From positions 1 to 41,461 of the forward strand of contig JAJPWY010000054.1 in the NCBI GenBank assembly GCA_021205725.1: a stretch of DNA of 41,461 bases, read 5' to 3'. The notes beneath the pieces were generated by a model. It ran no database searches, was not told where the DNA came from, and was given only the letters and a program-made list of their open reading frames with translations. The first letter of the stretch is position 1. Every line of letters starts with the position of its first letter. The position numbers and the translations under genes were made by a program. Below are positions 7,631 to 15,540 of this stretch, in pieces. The DNA comes from Clostridiales bacterium. Its GTDB lineage: Bacteria; Bacillota; Clostridia; Oscillospirales; Oscillospiraceae.

Positions 7631-8878
7631 TTATAATCCCTTGGGCCGCTTCCCGGCCCGGGCCTGGCTGCGCACCAGTACAGTGCTCACAAAGTAGCGT
7701 AGGGCGTCCATACAGTGGTCGTGCTCCTTCACCGGCCTGTCCTGTCCGGTCTCGTCCTCGTCCCAGACGTAGCTGCGAAACTCCTCTATGGTCCGGACGC
7801 AGCCGGGAGAGAAGAGCAGCCGCTCCTCCCGGAGCAGGTCGCCCACCCGTCGGATGCCGGAGAGCACCTGATTGTCCGCCCCCAGGACGGGGTATCCCCG
7901 CTGCCGGAGCAGGGCGATGAAGCTGGCCGCCGACGGGTCAACAATCACCGCCCGGGGCTTCACTCCGTCCAGAAACACCTCCAGATCGTCGGCATACTCC
8001 CCGTCCGTCTTCTGCCGCATCCGGTCCCGGCCGGACCAGTAATACTCCCGCAGGCAGTACCACCGGCCCCGCTCCCCCTTCTGCCACAGCAGAAAGACGG
8101 TGGGATTCTGGGTACCGTAGTCGATGGAGACATAGCACTCCCGTCCGGCCTCCGGCAGCTGCTCCGTGACGTGGATCTCCGGCCGGAACATGTCGTAGAT
8201 CAGCCCCTTTGCCGCCGCCCAAAGCCCCTGGACGTACCGCTGGTAGAACACCCCGGTATACAGCCGCTCATACCGCTGCCGGATGGCGGGGGAGAGGGCG
8301 GGATTGTCCTCCATGGTGAAGTGGAGATAGAGCAGGTTCCGCTCCTCCGCACGGGAGAGCCAGCTCTGATAGAACCAGTGGGTGGGACCCTCCGGGTTGC
8401 AGTTGAACCAGAATTTGGAGCCCTCCACGCTGCACCGGGCCAGCGCCTGCTCCACAAAGAACCGGGGCATCAGCGCCACCTCGTCAAACAGCACCCCCGC
8501 CAGGGTCATGCCCTGGATGAGGGCATAGCTCCCCTCGTCCTTGCCGCCGAACAGGTAATAGTCGTTCTCATGCCCGTTCATGCGCACGGTGAGCCGGTTC
8601 TCTCCCCGGCGCTCCTCGATGACGCACAGCCCCTCCATCCACTGGGGCAGCAGCCCGGACACGTTCCGCCGCAGGCTCTCGATGGTCTTGCCGCAGAGGG
8701 CGAACCGCTGCCGGTCAAAGGTCTCCATGCTCCACAGCAGAAAGCCTACCGCCATGCTCACAGTCTTACCTGAACGCACCGAGCCGTCGCAGATAATTCC
8801 GTCACGGCTCCGGAACGCCGGGTGCTTCCACCAGGTGAGCACCAGCTTCTGCCGTCTGCTGAACGTCCGGTAGTGCAT
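7631..8878 (-). CDS. terL: Terminase large subunit, PBSX family, 415 aa
   Basis: This is the motor ATPase and nuclease that packages and cuts phage DNA. The Walker A motif is GSVRSGKT (residues 32-39); the Walker B end is VLFDEV with Asp132 and Glu133. RNase H-type nuclease aspartates are visible in SIDYGTQNP (Asp253), VIVDPSA (Asp314) and HDHCMDALRY (Asp387, Asp391). All catalytic positions look intact. The length is normal for the PBSX/XtmB-type family. The start at 8876-8878 follows GAGAGGAG and lies 77 bases inside the small terminase gene, a larger overlap than others in this operon. Confidence 0.95.
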   Translation of the reverse strand: MHYRTFSRRQKLVLTWWKHPAFRSRDGIICDGSVRSGKTVSMAVGFLLWSMETFDRQRFALCGKTIESLRRNVSGLLPQWMEGLCVIEERRGENRLTVRMNGHENDYYLFGGKDEGSYALIQGMTLAGVLFDEVALMPRFFVEQALARCSVEGSKFWFNCNPEGPTHWFYQSWLSRAEERNLLYLHFTMEDNPALSPAIRQRYERLYTGVFYQRYVQGLWAAAKGLIYDMFRPEIHVTEQLPEAGRECYVSIDYGTQNPTVFLLWQKGERGRWYCLREYYWSGRDRMRQKTDGEYADDLEVFLDGVKPRAVIVDPSAASFIALLRQRGYPVLGADNQVLSGIRRVGDLLREERLLFSPGCVRTIEEFRSYVWDEDETGQDRPVKEHDHCMDALRYFVSTVLVRSQARAGKRPKGL

Positions 8879-9320
8879 CCCCTCTCAACTCCTCTCTCTC
8901 CCAGTCTCCCAGGGCCGCAAACAGATTGTTCTCCGCCGGAGGCCCCGGCTCCTCCTCTCCGCAGTCCCACACCACCGGCTTCCGCCGTTTCAGCCACAGG
9001 CTGATGGCGGTGACGTTGGGGCTGACCTCCTTCTCCGTGGAGACCAGCTTGTCTCCCCGTTCGGTCTGCTCCGTCTTTTCCTCGGTGTACCGGTAGCCCA
9101 TGGCCGCCTTGAGCAGCGCCTCCTCCACCTGGTAGTCGGTGAGCTCTCCCGTCTGGGCCAGCGCCGCCCCGATGGCCGGATACCGGCTCTGCCAGATCCG
9201 CAGGCCCAGGGGCTTGAGCCCCATCCGGCGGGCGATCTCCTTCGTCTCCACACCGTCCCGCACCCAGCCCCGCAGCAGGGCCAGCTGCTCCGGCTGCTGC
9301 CAGAACTCCGCCTGGGTCAT
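8802..9320 (-). CDS. terS: Terminase small subunit, 172 aa
   Basis: The small terminase recognises phage DNA and hands it to the large subunit. The N-terminal part carries a helix-turn-helix-like segment (about residues 12-45: LALLRGWVRDGVETKEIA then RMGLKPLGLRIWQSRYP), as in phage DNA-packaging small subunits. The middle has a helix plus ALLKAAMGYRYTEEKTEQT, common in Firmicute TerS proteins of the PBSX-associated kind. I start it at the ATG at 9318-9320, which has a very strong GGAAGGAGGAGAG site; the longer frame to 9530 is intergenic. Its end overlaps terL by 77 bases. It is the first gene of the visible late operon. Confidence 0.88.
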   Translation of the reverse strand: MTQAEFWQQPEQLALLRGWVRDGVETKEIARRMGLKPLGLRIWQSRYPAIGAALAQTGELTDYQVEEALLKAAMGYRYTEEKTEQTERGDKLVSTEKEVSPNVTAISLWLKRRKPVVWDCGEEEPGPPAENNLFAALGDWEREELRGDALPDVQQTAEAGAHLVEAPGVPEP

Positions 9321-9753
9321 GTCCTCTCCTCCTTCCCGCACCGGATATCCCCGGCGCTCTTGCTGAGTAAAGGATAGAACATTCGTGCTATTTGCAAAAT
9401 GCAAAAAACAAATTTTCAACGAAAAAGAGGGGAGAGAACGGTGGAAAGTTGCAAATCTGCGCAAACAGGCGCAGAGAGGCAGAATGTAGAGAACCGGCGG
9501 CGAGAAGGGAGAGTGGGAAAATATGAACAACGTGTCAGGATGTGCACACGTCCTGGCTCCCCCCTTGAGGCAGGGAGCGTAGCGGAAGTGCCGCTTGACG
9601 GCGGAGCTGTCGCCGCAAGGCGACTGAGGGAGAGCAGTAGAAATTGCCGATACGCTGAAGTCCTGCGGCGAATTCGCTGAGGACTGGCCTTATGCTGCTT
9701 TTTGACATCTGCGAGAGGAAGCCAACATACACCCAAAAACTTTCCCTACCCTG
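9321..9753. other. Intergenic stretch between prophage terS and host cluster
   Basis: No convincing gene lies here. It holds an AT-rich leader near 9365-9425 with the small inverted repeat TTTGC-ATTTT-GCAAA, presumably the control region of the late operon, but I found no well-spaced -35/-10 pair. It also holds the diverged copy of the dispersed repeat (9556-9680). No integrase, direct-repeat attachment site or tRNA was recognised, so the exact prophage boundary is unresolved. Confidence 0.5.
9556..9680. repeat. Dispersed double-hairpin repeat, copy 2 (diverged, expanded)
   Basis: It begins GGCTCCCCCCTTGAGG and, after about 30 extra bases (AGCGTAGCGGAAGTGCCGC...), contains the second hairpin GTCGCC-GCAA-GGCGAC followed by TGAGGGAGAGCAGTAG and a tail with CGGCGAATTCGCTGAGG. 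The stem of the second hairpin matches copy 3 and the loop differs (GCAA for GTAA). It marks the stretch between the prophage and the LRR gene. Confidence 0.7.
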
Positions 9754-9782
9754 TTGCCCCAAACCGCCGAATTGGATATAAT
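9754..9782 (+). promoter_or_regulatory. Promoter of the LRR-VWA operon
   Basis: TTGCCC (9754-9759) and a perfect TATAAT (9777-9782) are separated by 17 bases, a good sigma-A type promoter. The first start codon follows at 9821 with an AGGAGG ribosome site. Confidence 0.7.
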
Positions 9783-9820
9783 AGGGTGCGAAAAAACAAC
9801 CGGGGAGAGGAGGCTTCGCC

Positions 9821-10960
9821 ATGCCCTGGACGATTTACTACCATGTTGCCGACGGCGAGGCCGCCGTCCTTCGCTGCGCCGGAGACGGCGCTCCCCTGAC
9901 CCTGCCGGAGACGGTGGAGGGCTGCCCGGTCACGTCCCTCGGCCCGGACTGCTTCGGAGGCGGGGAGTGGACAGGGGAGAGGGACCGCCTGGTCGCCGCT
10001 GCCCCGGAGGAGCTGCCGCCCCTCTCCCGGACCGACAGCCCCCTGACCCGGCTGACCATCCCGGAGACGGTCACTTCCATCGGCGACCGGGCCTTCGCCC
10101 GGTGCAGCAGCTTAAAACGCCTCACCCTCCCGGCGGACTTGACCCATCTGGGGGCCAGAGCCTTTCAGGGCTGCGGCAGCCTGGAGCGCATCCGTCTCCC
10201 GGAGGGGCTGGTCGATCTGCCGGACTATGCCTTTTCCCAGTGCCGCCGTCTGGAGCGGGTGACCGTGCCCACCCGGCTGGAGACCCTGGGGAGCCATGCC
10301 TTTTACAACTGCGTGGCCTTGAAGGAACTGACCCTCCCGGACACGGTGAACTTCGTGGGGGGCGGGCTGTTCCTCAACTGCAAGCATCTCTCCCGGCTGA
10401 CCCTCCCGTTGGGCATCAACATCAGCGTCCTGCTCTCCGATCTGTCGGACGATCTGAACCTGACCGTCCGCTGTCCCGACGGGGTGGCCCGGTTTTTCCT
10501 CCCAGGCTTTTCCTATGAGTACGAGGACATCAACGCCCCCCGGATGTGGCGAACCATCACCTACGGCTCCGGCCAGCTCTACCGGGAGTGCTTTTCCAGC
10601 CGGGACATCGACTTTGAACTGTACGAGAGCTATTTCGACCTGGCCCGGAAGGAGGAGACTCCCGCCGTGGCCGCCCGCATCGCCTGGTATCGCCTCCGCT
10701 GGCCCTATCACCTGGGCAAGGGCCGGGAGGACTATCTGGCCTATGCCGCCGCCCATACGGGAGAGCTGCTGGCCCTTCTGCTGGAGCAGGAGGACACCGA
10801 GGGCCTGGAGGCTCTGCTGGAAATTTTGTCTCCGTCCGGGGAGACGCTGGAGGCGCTGTCCGGACAGGCGGAGCGGGCGGGGAACGTCCGCTTTGTCAGC
10901 CGTCTGCTGGAGGCCCGGATGGGTCTGGGCGGCGGCGCAGACCGGGAATTTGACCTGTGA
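9821..10960 (+). CDS. BspA-type leucine-rich-repeat protein, cytoplasmic, 379 aa
   Basis: Residues about 74-190 form five consecutive 23-residue repeats of the LRR_5 (BspA/TpLRR) type: LTRLTIPETVTSIGDRAF, LKRLTLPADLTHLGARAF, LERIRLPEGLVDLPDYAF, LERVTVPTRLETLGSHAF, LKELTLPDTVNFVGGGLF. A degenerate unit precedes them (LTLPETVEGCPVTSLG). The remaining 180 residues are mostly helical. Most BspA proteins are secreted adhesins, but this one has no signal peptide, anchor or membrane segment, so it is probably cytoplasmic and acts as a binding scaffold. It is the first gene of an operon whose next member starts 12 bases after its stop. In view of the downstream VWA and MoxR genes, a substrate-recognition or adaptor role is inferred. 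The start has AGGAGGCTTCGCC upstream. Confidence 0.85.
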   Translation: MPWTIYYHVADGEAAVLRCAGDGAPLTLPETVEGCPVTSLGPDCFGGGEWTGERDRLVAAAPEELPPLSRTDSPLTRLTIPETVTSIGDRAFARCSSLKRLTLPADLTHLGARAFQGCGSLERIRLPEGLVDLPDYAFSQCRRLERVTVPTRLETLGSHAFYNCVALKELTLPDTVNFVGGGLFLNCKHLSRLTLPLGINISVLLSDLSDDLNLTVRCPDGVARFFLPGFSYEYEDINAPRMWRTITYGSGQLYRECFSSRDIDFELYESYFDLARKEETPAVAARIAWYRLRWPYHLGKGREDYLAYAAAHTGELLALLLEQEDTEGLEALLEILSPSGETLEALSGQAERAGNVRFVSRLLEARMGLGGGADREFDL

Positions 10961-10971
10961 CGGGGGAGCAT

Positions 10972-12336
10972 ATGCACGAAAATCACGAAAAGCTGGATCG
11001 TCTGGGCCGGGCCATCCTGTCCTCCGCCCGGAACGAGCTGTATCTGAATATGCGCTTTCTGGACATCGCCCTGTCAGGCCTGGACTACGCCATGAACCTG
11101 AACACCCCCACCATCGGGGTGGACGGCATCTCCATCCAGTTCAACCCCCGGTATCTGATGGAGCTGTACCGGGACGACCTGGTGCTGCTCAACCGGGTGT
11201 ATCTCCATATGCTGCTCCACTGTCTCCTCCGGCACCCCTTCAACCGGCAGGGCCGGGAGGAGGAGCGGTGGAGCCTGGCCTGCGACATCGCCGTGGAGTC
11301 CATCTTGGACTCCATCGACAGCCGTTGCCTGAAGGTGATGCAGAGCGAATTCCGGGAGGACACCTACGCCGACCTGAGCGCTGAAATGCCCGTCCTGACG
11401 GCGGAGGCCATCTACCGCTGGCTGGGCCAGCGGTGCCGGAGCTATGACGACGAGCTGGCCCTCATCCGGGAGTTCCGCCGGGACGACCACCGGTTCTGGC
11501 CCCCGGAGGATGACCCCCAGGGGGACAGCCAGCCGGACGATCAGCCGGGAGACGGGGACAACGGCGACGGGGACCGTCGGCAGGAGCTGGAGGACAAGTG
11601 GCGAGACCTGGGAGAAAAGACCCAGACCAGCCTGGAGACCTTCTTTGCCGACCACGGCGACCAGGCGGGGGACCTGCTCCAGTCCCTGGCGGTGGAAAAC
11701 CGGGAGCGGTACGACTACCGGCAGTTTCTCCGCCGCTTTGTCACCACCCGGGAGGAGATGCGGGTGGACGTGGACAGCTTTGACTACGCCTACTACGCCC
11801 TGGGCCTGGAGCTGTACGGGGACATCCCCCTCATCGAGCCGCTGGAATACCGGGAGAGCCGGAAAATCCAGGACTTCGCCATCGTCATCGACACCTCGGA
11901 CTCCTGCTCCGGGGACACGGTGCGCCGCTTTCTGGAGGAGACGAGGGCCGTCCTGTCCAGCGAGGGCCTGTTCTTCGACCACGCCAACCTCCACATCATC
12001 CAGGCGGACGCTGGGGTGCAGCAGGACACGGTGGTACACACCCCGGAGGAGCTGGAGCAGCTTTGCCGGGACTTTCAGGTGCGGGGCTTCGGCGGCACCG
12101 ACTTCCGCCCCGCCTTCGGCTATATCGACGGCCTGGTGCAGTCGGGAGAGCTGGCGGGGCTGAAGGGCATCCTCTACTTCACCGACGGCTTCGGCAGCTA
12201 TCCGGAGCGCAAGCCGGACTACGAGACCGCCTTCGTCTTTTTCCGGGAGGACTACCAGGCGCCCCCGGTGCCCCCCTGGGCCATCCGGGTGGTGCTGGGC
12301 CCGGAGGAGCTGCCGGAGTGGACGGAGGGCGGCTGA
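10972..12336 (+). CDS. VWA-like protein with DUF2201-type pseudo-metallopeptidase domain, 454 aa
   Basis: The N-terminal domain (about 1-160) resembles the putative metallopeptidase domain found with VWA-like domains (DUF2201 group). The helix that normally carries HExxH reads HMLLH (79-83) followed by His88, so the histidines are kept and the catalytic Glu is Met. An acidic Asp/Gly/Gln linker covers 170-205. The C-terminal VWA domain has a complete metal-ion site: DTSDS (307-311), GGTDF (Thr376) and FTDG (Asp405). Such proteins pair with MoxR AAA+ ATPases, one of which is encoded 1.7 kb downstream. I prefer the ATG at 10972, with GGGGGAG just upstream, over the GTG at 10957 that would overlap the LRR stop. 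Confidence 0.85.
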   Translation: MHENHEKLDRLGRAILSSARNELYLNMRFLDIALSGLDYAMNLNTPTIGVDGISIQFNPRYLMELYRDDLVLLNRVYLHMLLHCLLRHPFNRQGREEERWSLACDIAVESILDSIDSRCLKVMQSEFREDTYADLSAEMPVLTAEAIYRWLGQRCRSYDDELALIREFRRDDHRFWPPEDDPQGDSQPDDQPGDGDNGDGDRRQELEDKWRDLGEKTQTSLETFFADHGDQAGDLLQSLAVENRERYDYRQFLRRFVTTREEMRVDVDSFDYAYYALGLELYGDIPLIEPLEYRESRKIQDFAIVIDTSDSCSGDTVRRFLEETRAVLSSEGLFFDHANLHIIQADAGVQQDTVVHTPEELEQLCRDFQVRGFGGTDFRPAFGYIDGLVQSGELAGLKGILYFTDGFGSYPERKPDYETAFVFFREDYQAPPVPPWAIRVVLGPEELPEWTEGG

Positions 12337-12372
12337 CGCTTTTTACATGGGAATCAGTGATGAAAGATGCCT

Positions 12373-12393
12373 GGCTCCCTCAAAGAGGGAGCC
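12373..12393. terminator. Hairpin after the LRR-VWA operon
   Basis: GGCTCCCT-caaag-AGGGAGCC forms an 8-bp stem. A run of six T lies about 20 bases further on, so it is a poor textbook terminator. The arm resembles the first hairpin of the dispersed repeat and may be a remnant of it. Confidence 0.4.
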
Positions 12394-12427
12394 AAGAATA
12401 GATTTCATCCTTTTTTCGGGAAACCCC

Positions 12428-12458
12428 TTGACTGTCAACCGGCTTGATACCTTATGCT
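12428..12458 (+). promoter_or_regulatory. MerR-type promoter with 19-bp spacer and operator dyad
   Basis: TTGACT (12428-12433) and TATGCT (12453-12458) are separated by 19 bases instead of 17. The spacer contains the dyad TCAA-CCGGC-TTGA. Long-spacer promoters with a dyad between -35 and -10 are the hallmark of MerR-family targets, where the regulator untwists the DNA. The next gene encodes a MerR-type protein, so autoregulation is the natural reading. Confidence 0.75.
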
Positions 12459-12508
12459 GGGGACAGAGAACAGGGGAACGACAGCCCCCTGCAAAGGAGG
12501 TCATACCC

Positions 12509-13984
12509 ATGACGATCAAGGAGATCGAGAGCCGTTCCGGCATGGTGCGGGCCAACATCCGCTTTTACGAGTCGGAGGGCCTGCTCCACCCCCAACGGGA
12601 GGCCAACGGCTACCGCAACTACTCCCAGGATGACCTGGAGACCCTGCTGCGCATCAAACTTCTGCGAACCCTGGGCCTGTCCGTCGAGGAGATTAGGGCC
12701 CTGGGCCGGGGAGAGGCGGCGCTGCCTGACGCTCTGGATGAGCGGCTGGCCCAGCTGGAGCGGGAGCAGGCGGCGGCAGAGCGCTCCCGGCAGGTCTGCC
12801 GGACCATGCGGGCGGACGGCGTCCAGTGGGAAAACCTGGACGCCCGGCCCTATCTGGACGCCTCCGCCGCCGGGCCCTCCGCCCCCGCCCCCACTCGGGC
12901 AGTCAGGGAGGACGTGACGCCCCGGGTGCGTTCCCCCTGGCGGCGGTTTTTCGCCCGGGGGCTGGACCTGACCCTGTGCCAGCTGCTTTGCAGCGCCCTG
13001 TTCTGCCTGGCAGGCAACAGCGGACTCACCCAAGACACCTGGGGAACGGCGACCGCCCTGCTGGCCCTGCCGCTGTTGCTGTTGCTGGAGCCGTTGTTCC
13101 TGTCCCTGCTGGGGGCCACGCCGGGTAAGCTGATTCTGGGCCTGGAGGTCATGGACGGAGAGGGCGGAAGACTGTCCTACCCCGCCGCCCTCCGGCGGAC
13201 CTGGAGGGCGCTACTGTACGGCTGCGGCCTGACGGTTCCCCTCGTTGACCTCTACCGCCTGTGGAAAAGCTGCCGCACCTGCGGAGAGGGGGAGACGCTG
13301 CCCTGGGAGGAGGACAGCGAGCTGACCCTCCGGGACGAGAAGCCCTGGCGGAGCGTCGCTGCCGGGCTGGCCTGGGCGGCGCAGGTAGGGCTGTTTGTGC
13401 TGACCATATCCGCCGCCGGGATGCCCCCGCACCGGGGGACGGTGACGGTGGCGGAATTTTGCGACAACTACAACCGCCTGTCCGCCTATTACGGGGTGGA
13501 CATCACCTATCAGGGCGGGGACGGCGCAAACTATCAGGGCCTGGACAGCGACGGCAGCTGGAGCGCCCTGGCGGGAGACGGGACGGTTTACATCTATATG
13601 AGCGAGCTGTGCGCCCCGCCGGAGCTGCAATTCAGCGAGTCGGAGGGGGCTATGACCGGCCTGTGCCTCTCCGCCGCCCTGGAGGGCGGGAACGAGATGC
13701 TGTTCGAGCCCTATGGGAATGAGATGCAGCTGGCCGTCCTCTCCTTTGTAGCGGCGCAGAACGGCGGCCCTGTGAGAGGAGAGCAGGTACAGGCCCTGCT
13801 GGAGCAGATCGAGGGGTATGACTTTCAGAGCTTCGAGGCTCAGGCAAACGGCGTCACCGTGACCTGTCAGGTGGACTACTCCGGTTATGAGCTCTGGCAC
13901 ACCGGGGACGCGGCGGTGCTGTCCCCCAGAGAGGGAGAGGAGACGCATTTCTCCTTCCAGTTTTCCATGACACAGACGGAATAA
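12509..13984 (+). CDS. MerR regulator fused to RDD membrane domain and C-terminal sensor-like region, 491 aa
   Basis: Residues 1-70 are a MerR winged helix (IKEIESRSGMVRANIRFYES, then GLLHPQREANGYRNYSQDD), followed by a dimerisation helix to about 105 and a Pro/Ala linker. From about 145 to 270 lies an RDD-type membrane domain (FFARGLDLTLCQLL; ATPGKLILGLEVMD between helices). A further hydrophobic helix near 292-315 (SVAAGLAWAAQVGLFVLTI) leads into about 175 residues, probably extracytoplasmic. The start ATG has AAAGGAGG 8 bases upstream; the longer frame is leader. A one-piece membrane-bound transcription factor is inferred: the outside domain could sense a signal and pass it to the DNA-binding head. 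It sits between the VWA and MoxR genes, 53 bases before MoxR. Ligand and targets are unknown. Confidence 0.85.
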   Translation: MTIKEIESRSGMVRANIRFYESEGLLHPQREANGYRNYSQDDLETLLRIKLLRTLGLSVEEIRALGRGEAALPDALDERLAQLEREQAAAERSRQVCRTMRADGVQWENLDARPYLDASAAGPSAPAPTRAVREDVTPRVRSPWRRFFARGLDLTLCQLLCSALFCLAGNSGLTQDTWGTATALLALPLLLLLEPLFLSLLGATPGKLILGLEVMDGEGGRLSYPAALRRTWRALLYGCGLTVPLVDLYRLWKSCRTCGEGETLPWEEDSELTLRDEKPWRSVAAGLAWAAQVGLFVLTISAAGMPPHRGTVTVAEFCDNYNRLSAYYGVDITYQGGDGANYQGLDSDGSWSALAGDGTVYIYMSELCAPPELQFSESEGAMTGLCLSAALEGGNEMLFEPYGNEMQLAVLSFVAAQNGGPVRGEQVQALLEQIEGYDFQSFEAQANGVTVTCQVDYSGYELWHTGDAAVLSPREGEETHFSFQFSMTQTE

Positions 13985-14037
13985 CTAGGGCATCACCGCA
14001 CAAATACAAAAAGACAACAGACGAGGGAGCAACGGGA

Positions 14038-15540
14038 ATGAACATCAAAGAGGCGAAGGAACAGGTCAAAAACACGGTAAAGGCGTATCTGTCCAAAGAC
14101 GAGCACGGGGAATGGAGCATCCCCCTGGTGGCCCAGCGGCCCATCCTGCTCATGGGCCCTCCGGGGGTGGGAAAGACCGCCATCGCCCAGCAGGCGGCCC
14201 GGGAGTGCGGCGTGGCCCTTGTGAGCTATACCATCACCCACCACACCCGCCAGTCCGCCATCGGCCTGCCCAGCATCCGGGAGGCCTCCTATCACGGCAA
14301 ATCCTTCCAGGTGACGGAGTACACCATGAGCGAGATCATCGCCAGCGTCTACCGGGCTATGGAGGAGACGGGGCTGGAGAACGGCATCCTGTTTCTGGAC
14401 GAGGTGAACTGCGTCTCCGAGACCCTGGCCCCGGCCATGCTGCAATTTCTCCAGTGCAAGACCTTCGGCAGTCATAAGCTGCCGGAGGGCTGGGTCATCG
14501 TGGCGGCGGGAAATCCCCCGGAGTACAACCGCTCCGTCCGGGACTTCGACGTGGTGACCCTGGATCGGGTGCGGCGGCTGGACATCCAGGCCAGCTACCC
14601 GGCATGGAAGGAGTACGCCTATCTCCGCCAGGTGCATCCGGCGGTGCTGGCCTATCTGGAGCTGAAGCCGGGGAATTTCTATCGCCTGGAGACTACGGTG
14701 GACGGCAAGCGCTTCGCCACCGCCCGGGGCTGGGAGGACCTGTCCCGGCTCCTCTCCGCCAGCGAGAGGCTGGGTCTGACGGTGGACGAGAGCGTGGTGG
14801 GCCAGTACATCCAGTACCCCGCCGTGGCCAAGGACTTTGCCAACTACTACGACCTCTACCGGAAATACCGGACGGACTACGACGTGGAGGCCATCCTCTC
14901 CGGCCATCTGACGGAGAAAACCGTGTCCCGTCTCCGGACGGCTCCCTTTGACGAGCGGCTGTCCGCTCTGTCCCTGCTGCTGGACGCCCTGTTCCGCACC
15001 TGCCGGGAGGCCAACGAGGAGGACGCCTATGTGACCCTTCTCCACAGCCAGCTCAAGGGTCTCATGCCCGCCCTGGAGGGCGGCACTGCCCCGGAGGCCG
15101 CCTTTGCCCCGGTGACGGAGACGCTGGCGGGAATGAAGGCGTCCAAAGCCAGGGCGGATCTGCTGGAGCCGGAGGAGGCCCGGCGGATGAACCGGGCGCT
15201 GGATACCCTGGACGGGCTGCTCCAGACCCTCCGGCGGGAGTCCCTGACGGGAACCGCCGCCGCGGATCGGGTGCGCACCGACTTCCGGGGAGCGGTGGAG
15301 GCCCGGAAAGGGGCCATTCAGAACGCCTCCCTCCGGCTGGACCGGGCCTTCGCCCTCATCGAGGCCGCCTTCGGGGAGGGCCAGGAGCTGGTCATCTTCC
15401 TGACCGAGCTGACCATGAACCCCTACTCCATGGCGTTTATCGCTCAGAACGGCTGTGAAAAGTTCTCCGGCTACAACCGCTCCCTCCTGCTGGGGGGCCG
15501 TCAGCGGGAGATCCTCCGGGAGCTGGAGGAGAACGGATGA
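14038..15540 (+). CDS. MoxR-type AAA+ ATPase, 500 aa
   Basis: The AAA+ core occupies about residues 20-290: Walker A GPPGVGKT (40-47), Walker B ILFLDEVN (117-124, Asp121/Glu122), sensor-1 region VAAGNPPEYN (Asn159), and an arginine-rich VVTLDRVRRLDI that fits the arginine-finger region. The C-terminal 200 residues are helical and charged. MoxR ATPases work with VWA proteins as remodelling machines that mature or regulate other complexes (RavA-ViaA, MoxR-MxaC); here the VWA partner gene lies upstream in the same direction. The start follows GAGGGAGCAACGGGA. The stop overlaps the start of the MFS gene (ATGA), so the two are translationally coupled. Confidence 0.9.
   Translation: MNIKEAKEQVKNTVKAYLSKDEHGEWSIPLVAQRPILLMGPPGVGKTAIAQQAARECGVALVSYTITHHTRQSAIGLPSIREASYHGKSFQVTEYTMSEIIASVYRAMEETGLENGILFLDEVNCVSETLAPAMLQFLQCKTFGSHKLPEGWVIVAAGNPPEYNRSVRDFDVVTLDRVRRLDIQASYPAWKEYAYLRQVHPAVLAYLELKPGNFYRLETTVDGKRFATARGWEDLSRLLSASERLGLTVDESVVGQYIQYPAVAKDFANYYDLYRKYRTDYDVEAILSGHLTEKTVSRLRTAPFDERLSALSLLLDALFRTCREANEEDAYVTLLHSQLKGLMPALEGGTAPEAAFAPVTETLAGMKASKARADLLEPEEARRMNRALDTLDGLLQTLRRESLTGTAAADRVRTDFRGAVEARKGAIQNASLRLDRAFALIEAAFGEGQELVIFLTELTMNPYSMAFIAQNGCEKFSGYNRSLLLGGRQREILRELEENG

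Larger units (their letters stand above)
1..9320 (-). mobile_element. Prophage late (head and tail) gene module, partial
   Basis: Thirteen minus-strand coding regions follow the canonical siphovirus order: terS, terL, portal, scaffold, coat, connector, head closure, tail terminator, tail tube, chaperone pair, tape measure, small tail gene. Junctions are tight or overlapping. The module continues past the left edge, where distal tail, baseplate and lysis genes would be expected. On the terminase side there is no integrase, repressor or replication gene; host-type genes on the opposite strand begin at 9821. No separate MuF-type minor head gene lies between portal and scaffold. It may be one end of an intact prophage, a decayed remnant, or a domesticated particle cluster; the window cannot tell. 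Confidence 0.9.

Noticed and set aside
9370-9395. LexA-like sequence (CGAATGTTC) near the late-operon leader
   Set aside because: The half-sites lack the four-base spacer of the Gram-positive LexA box; not a real match.
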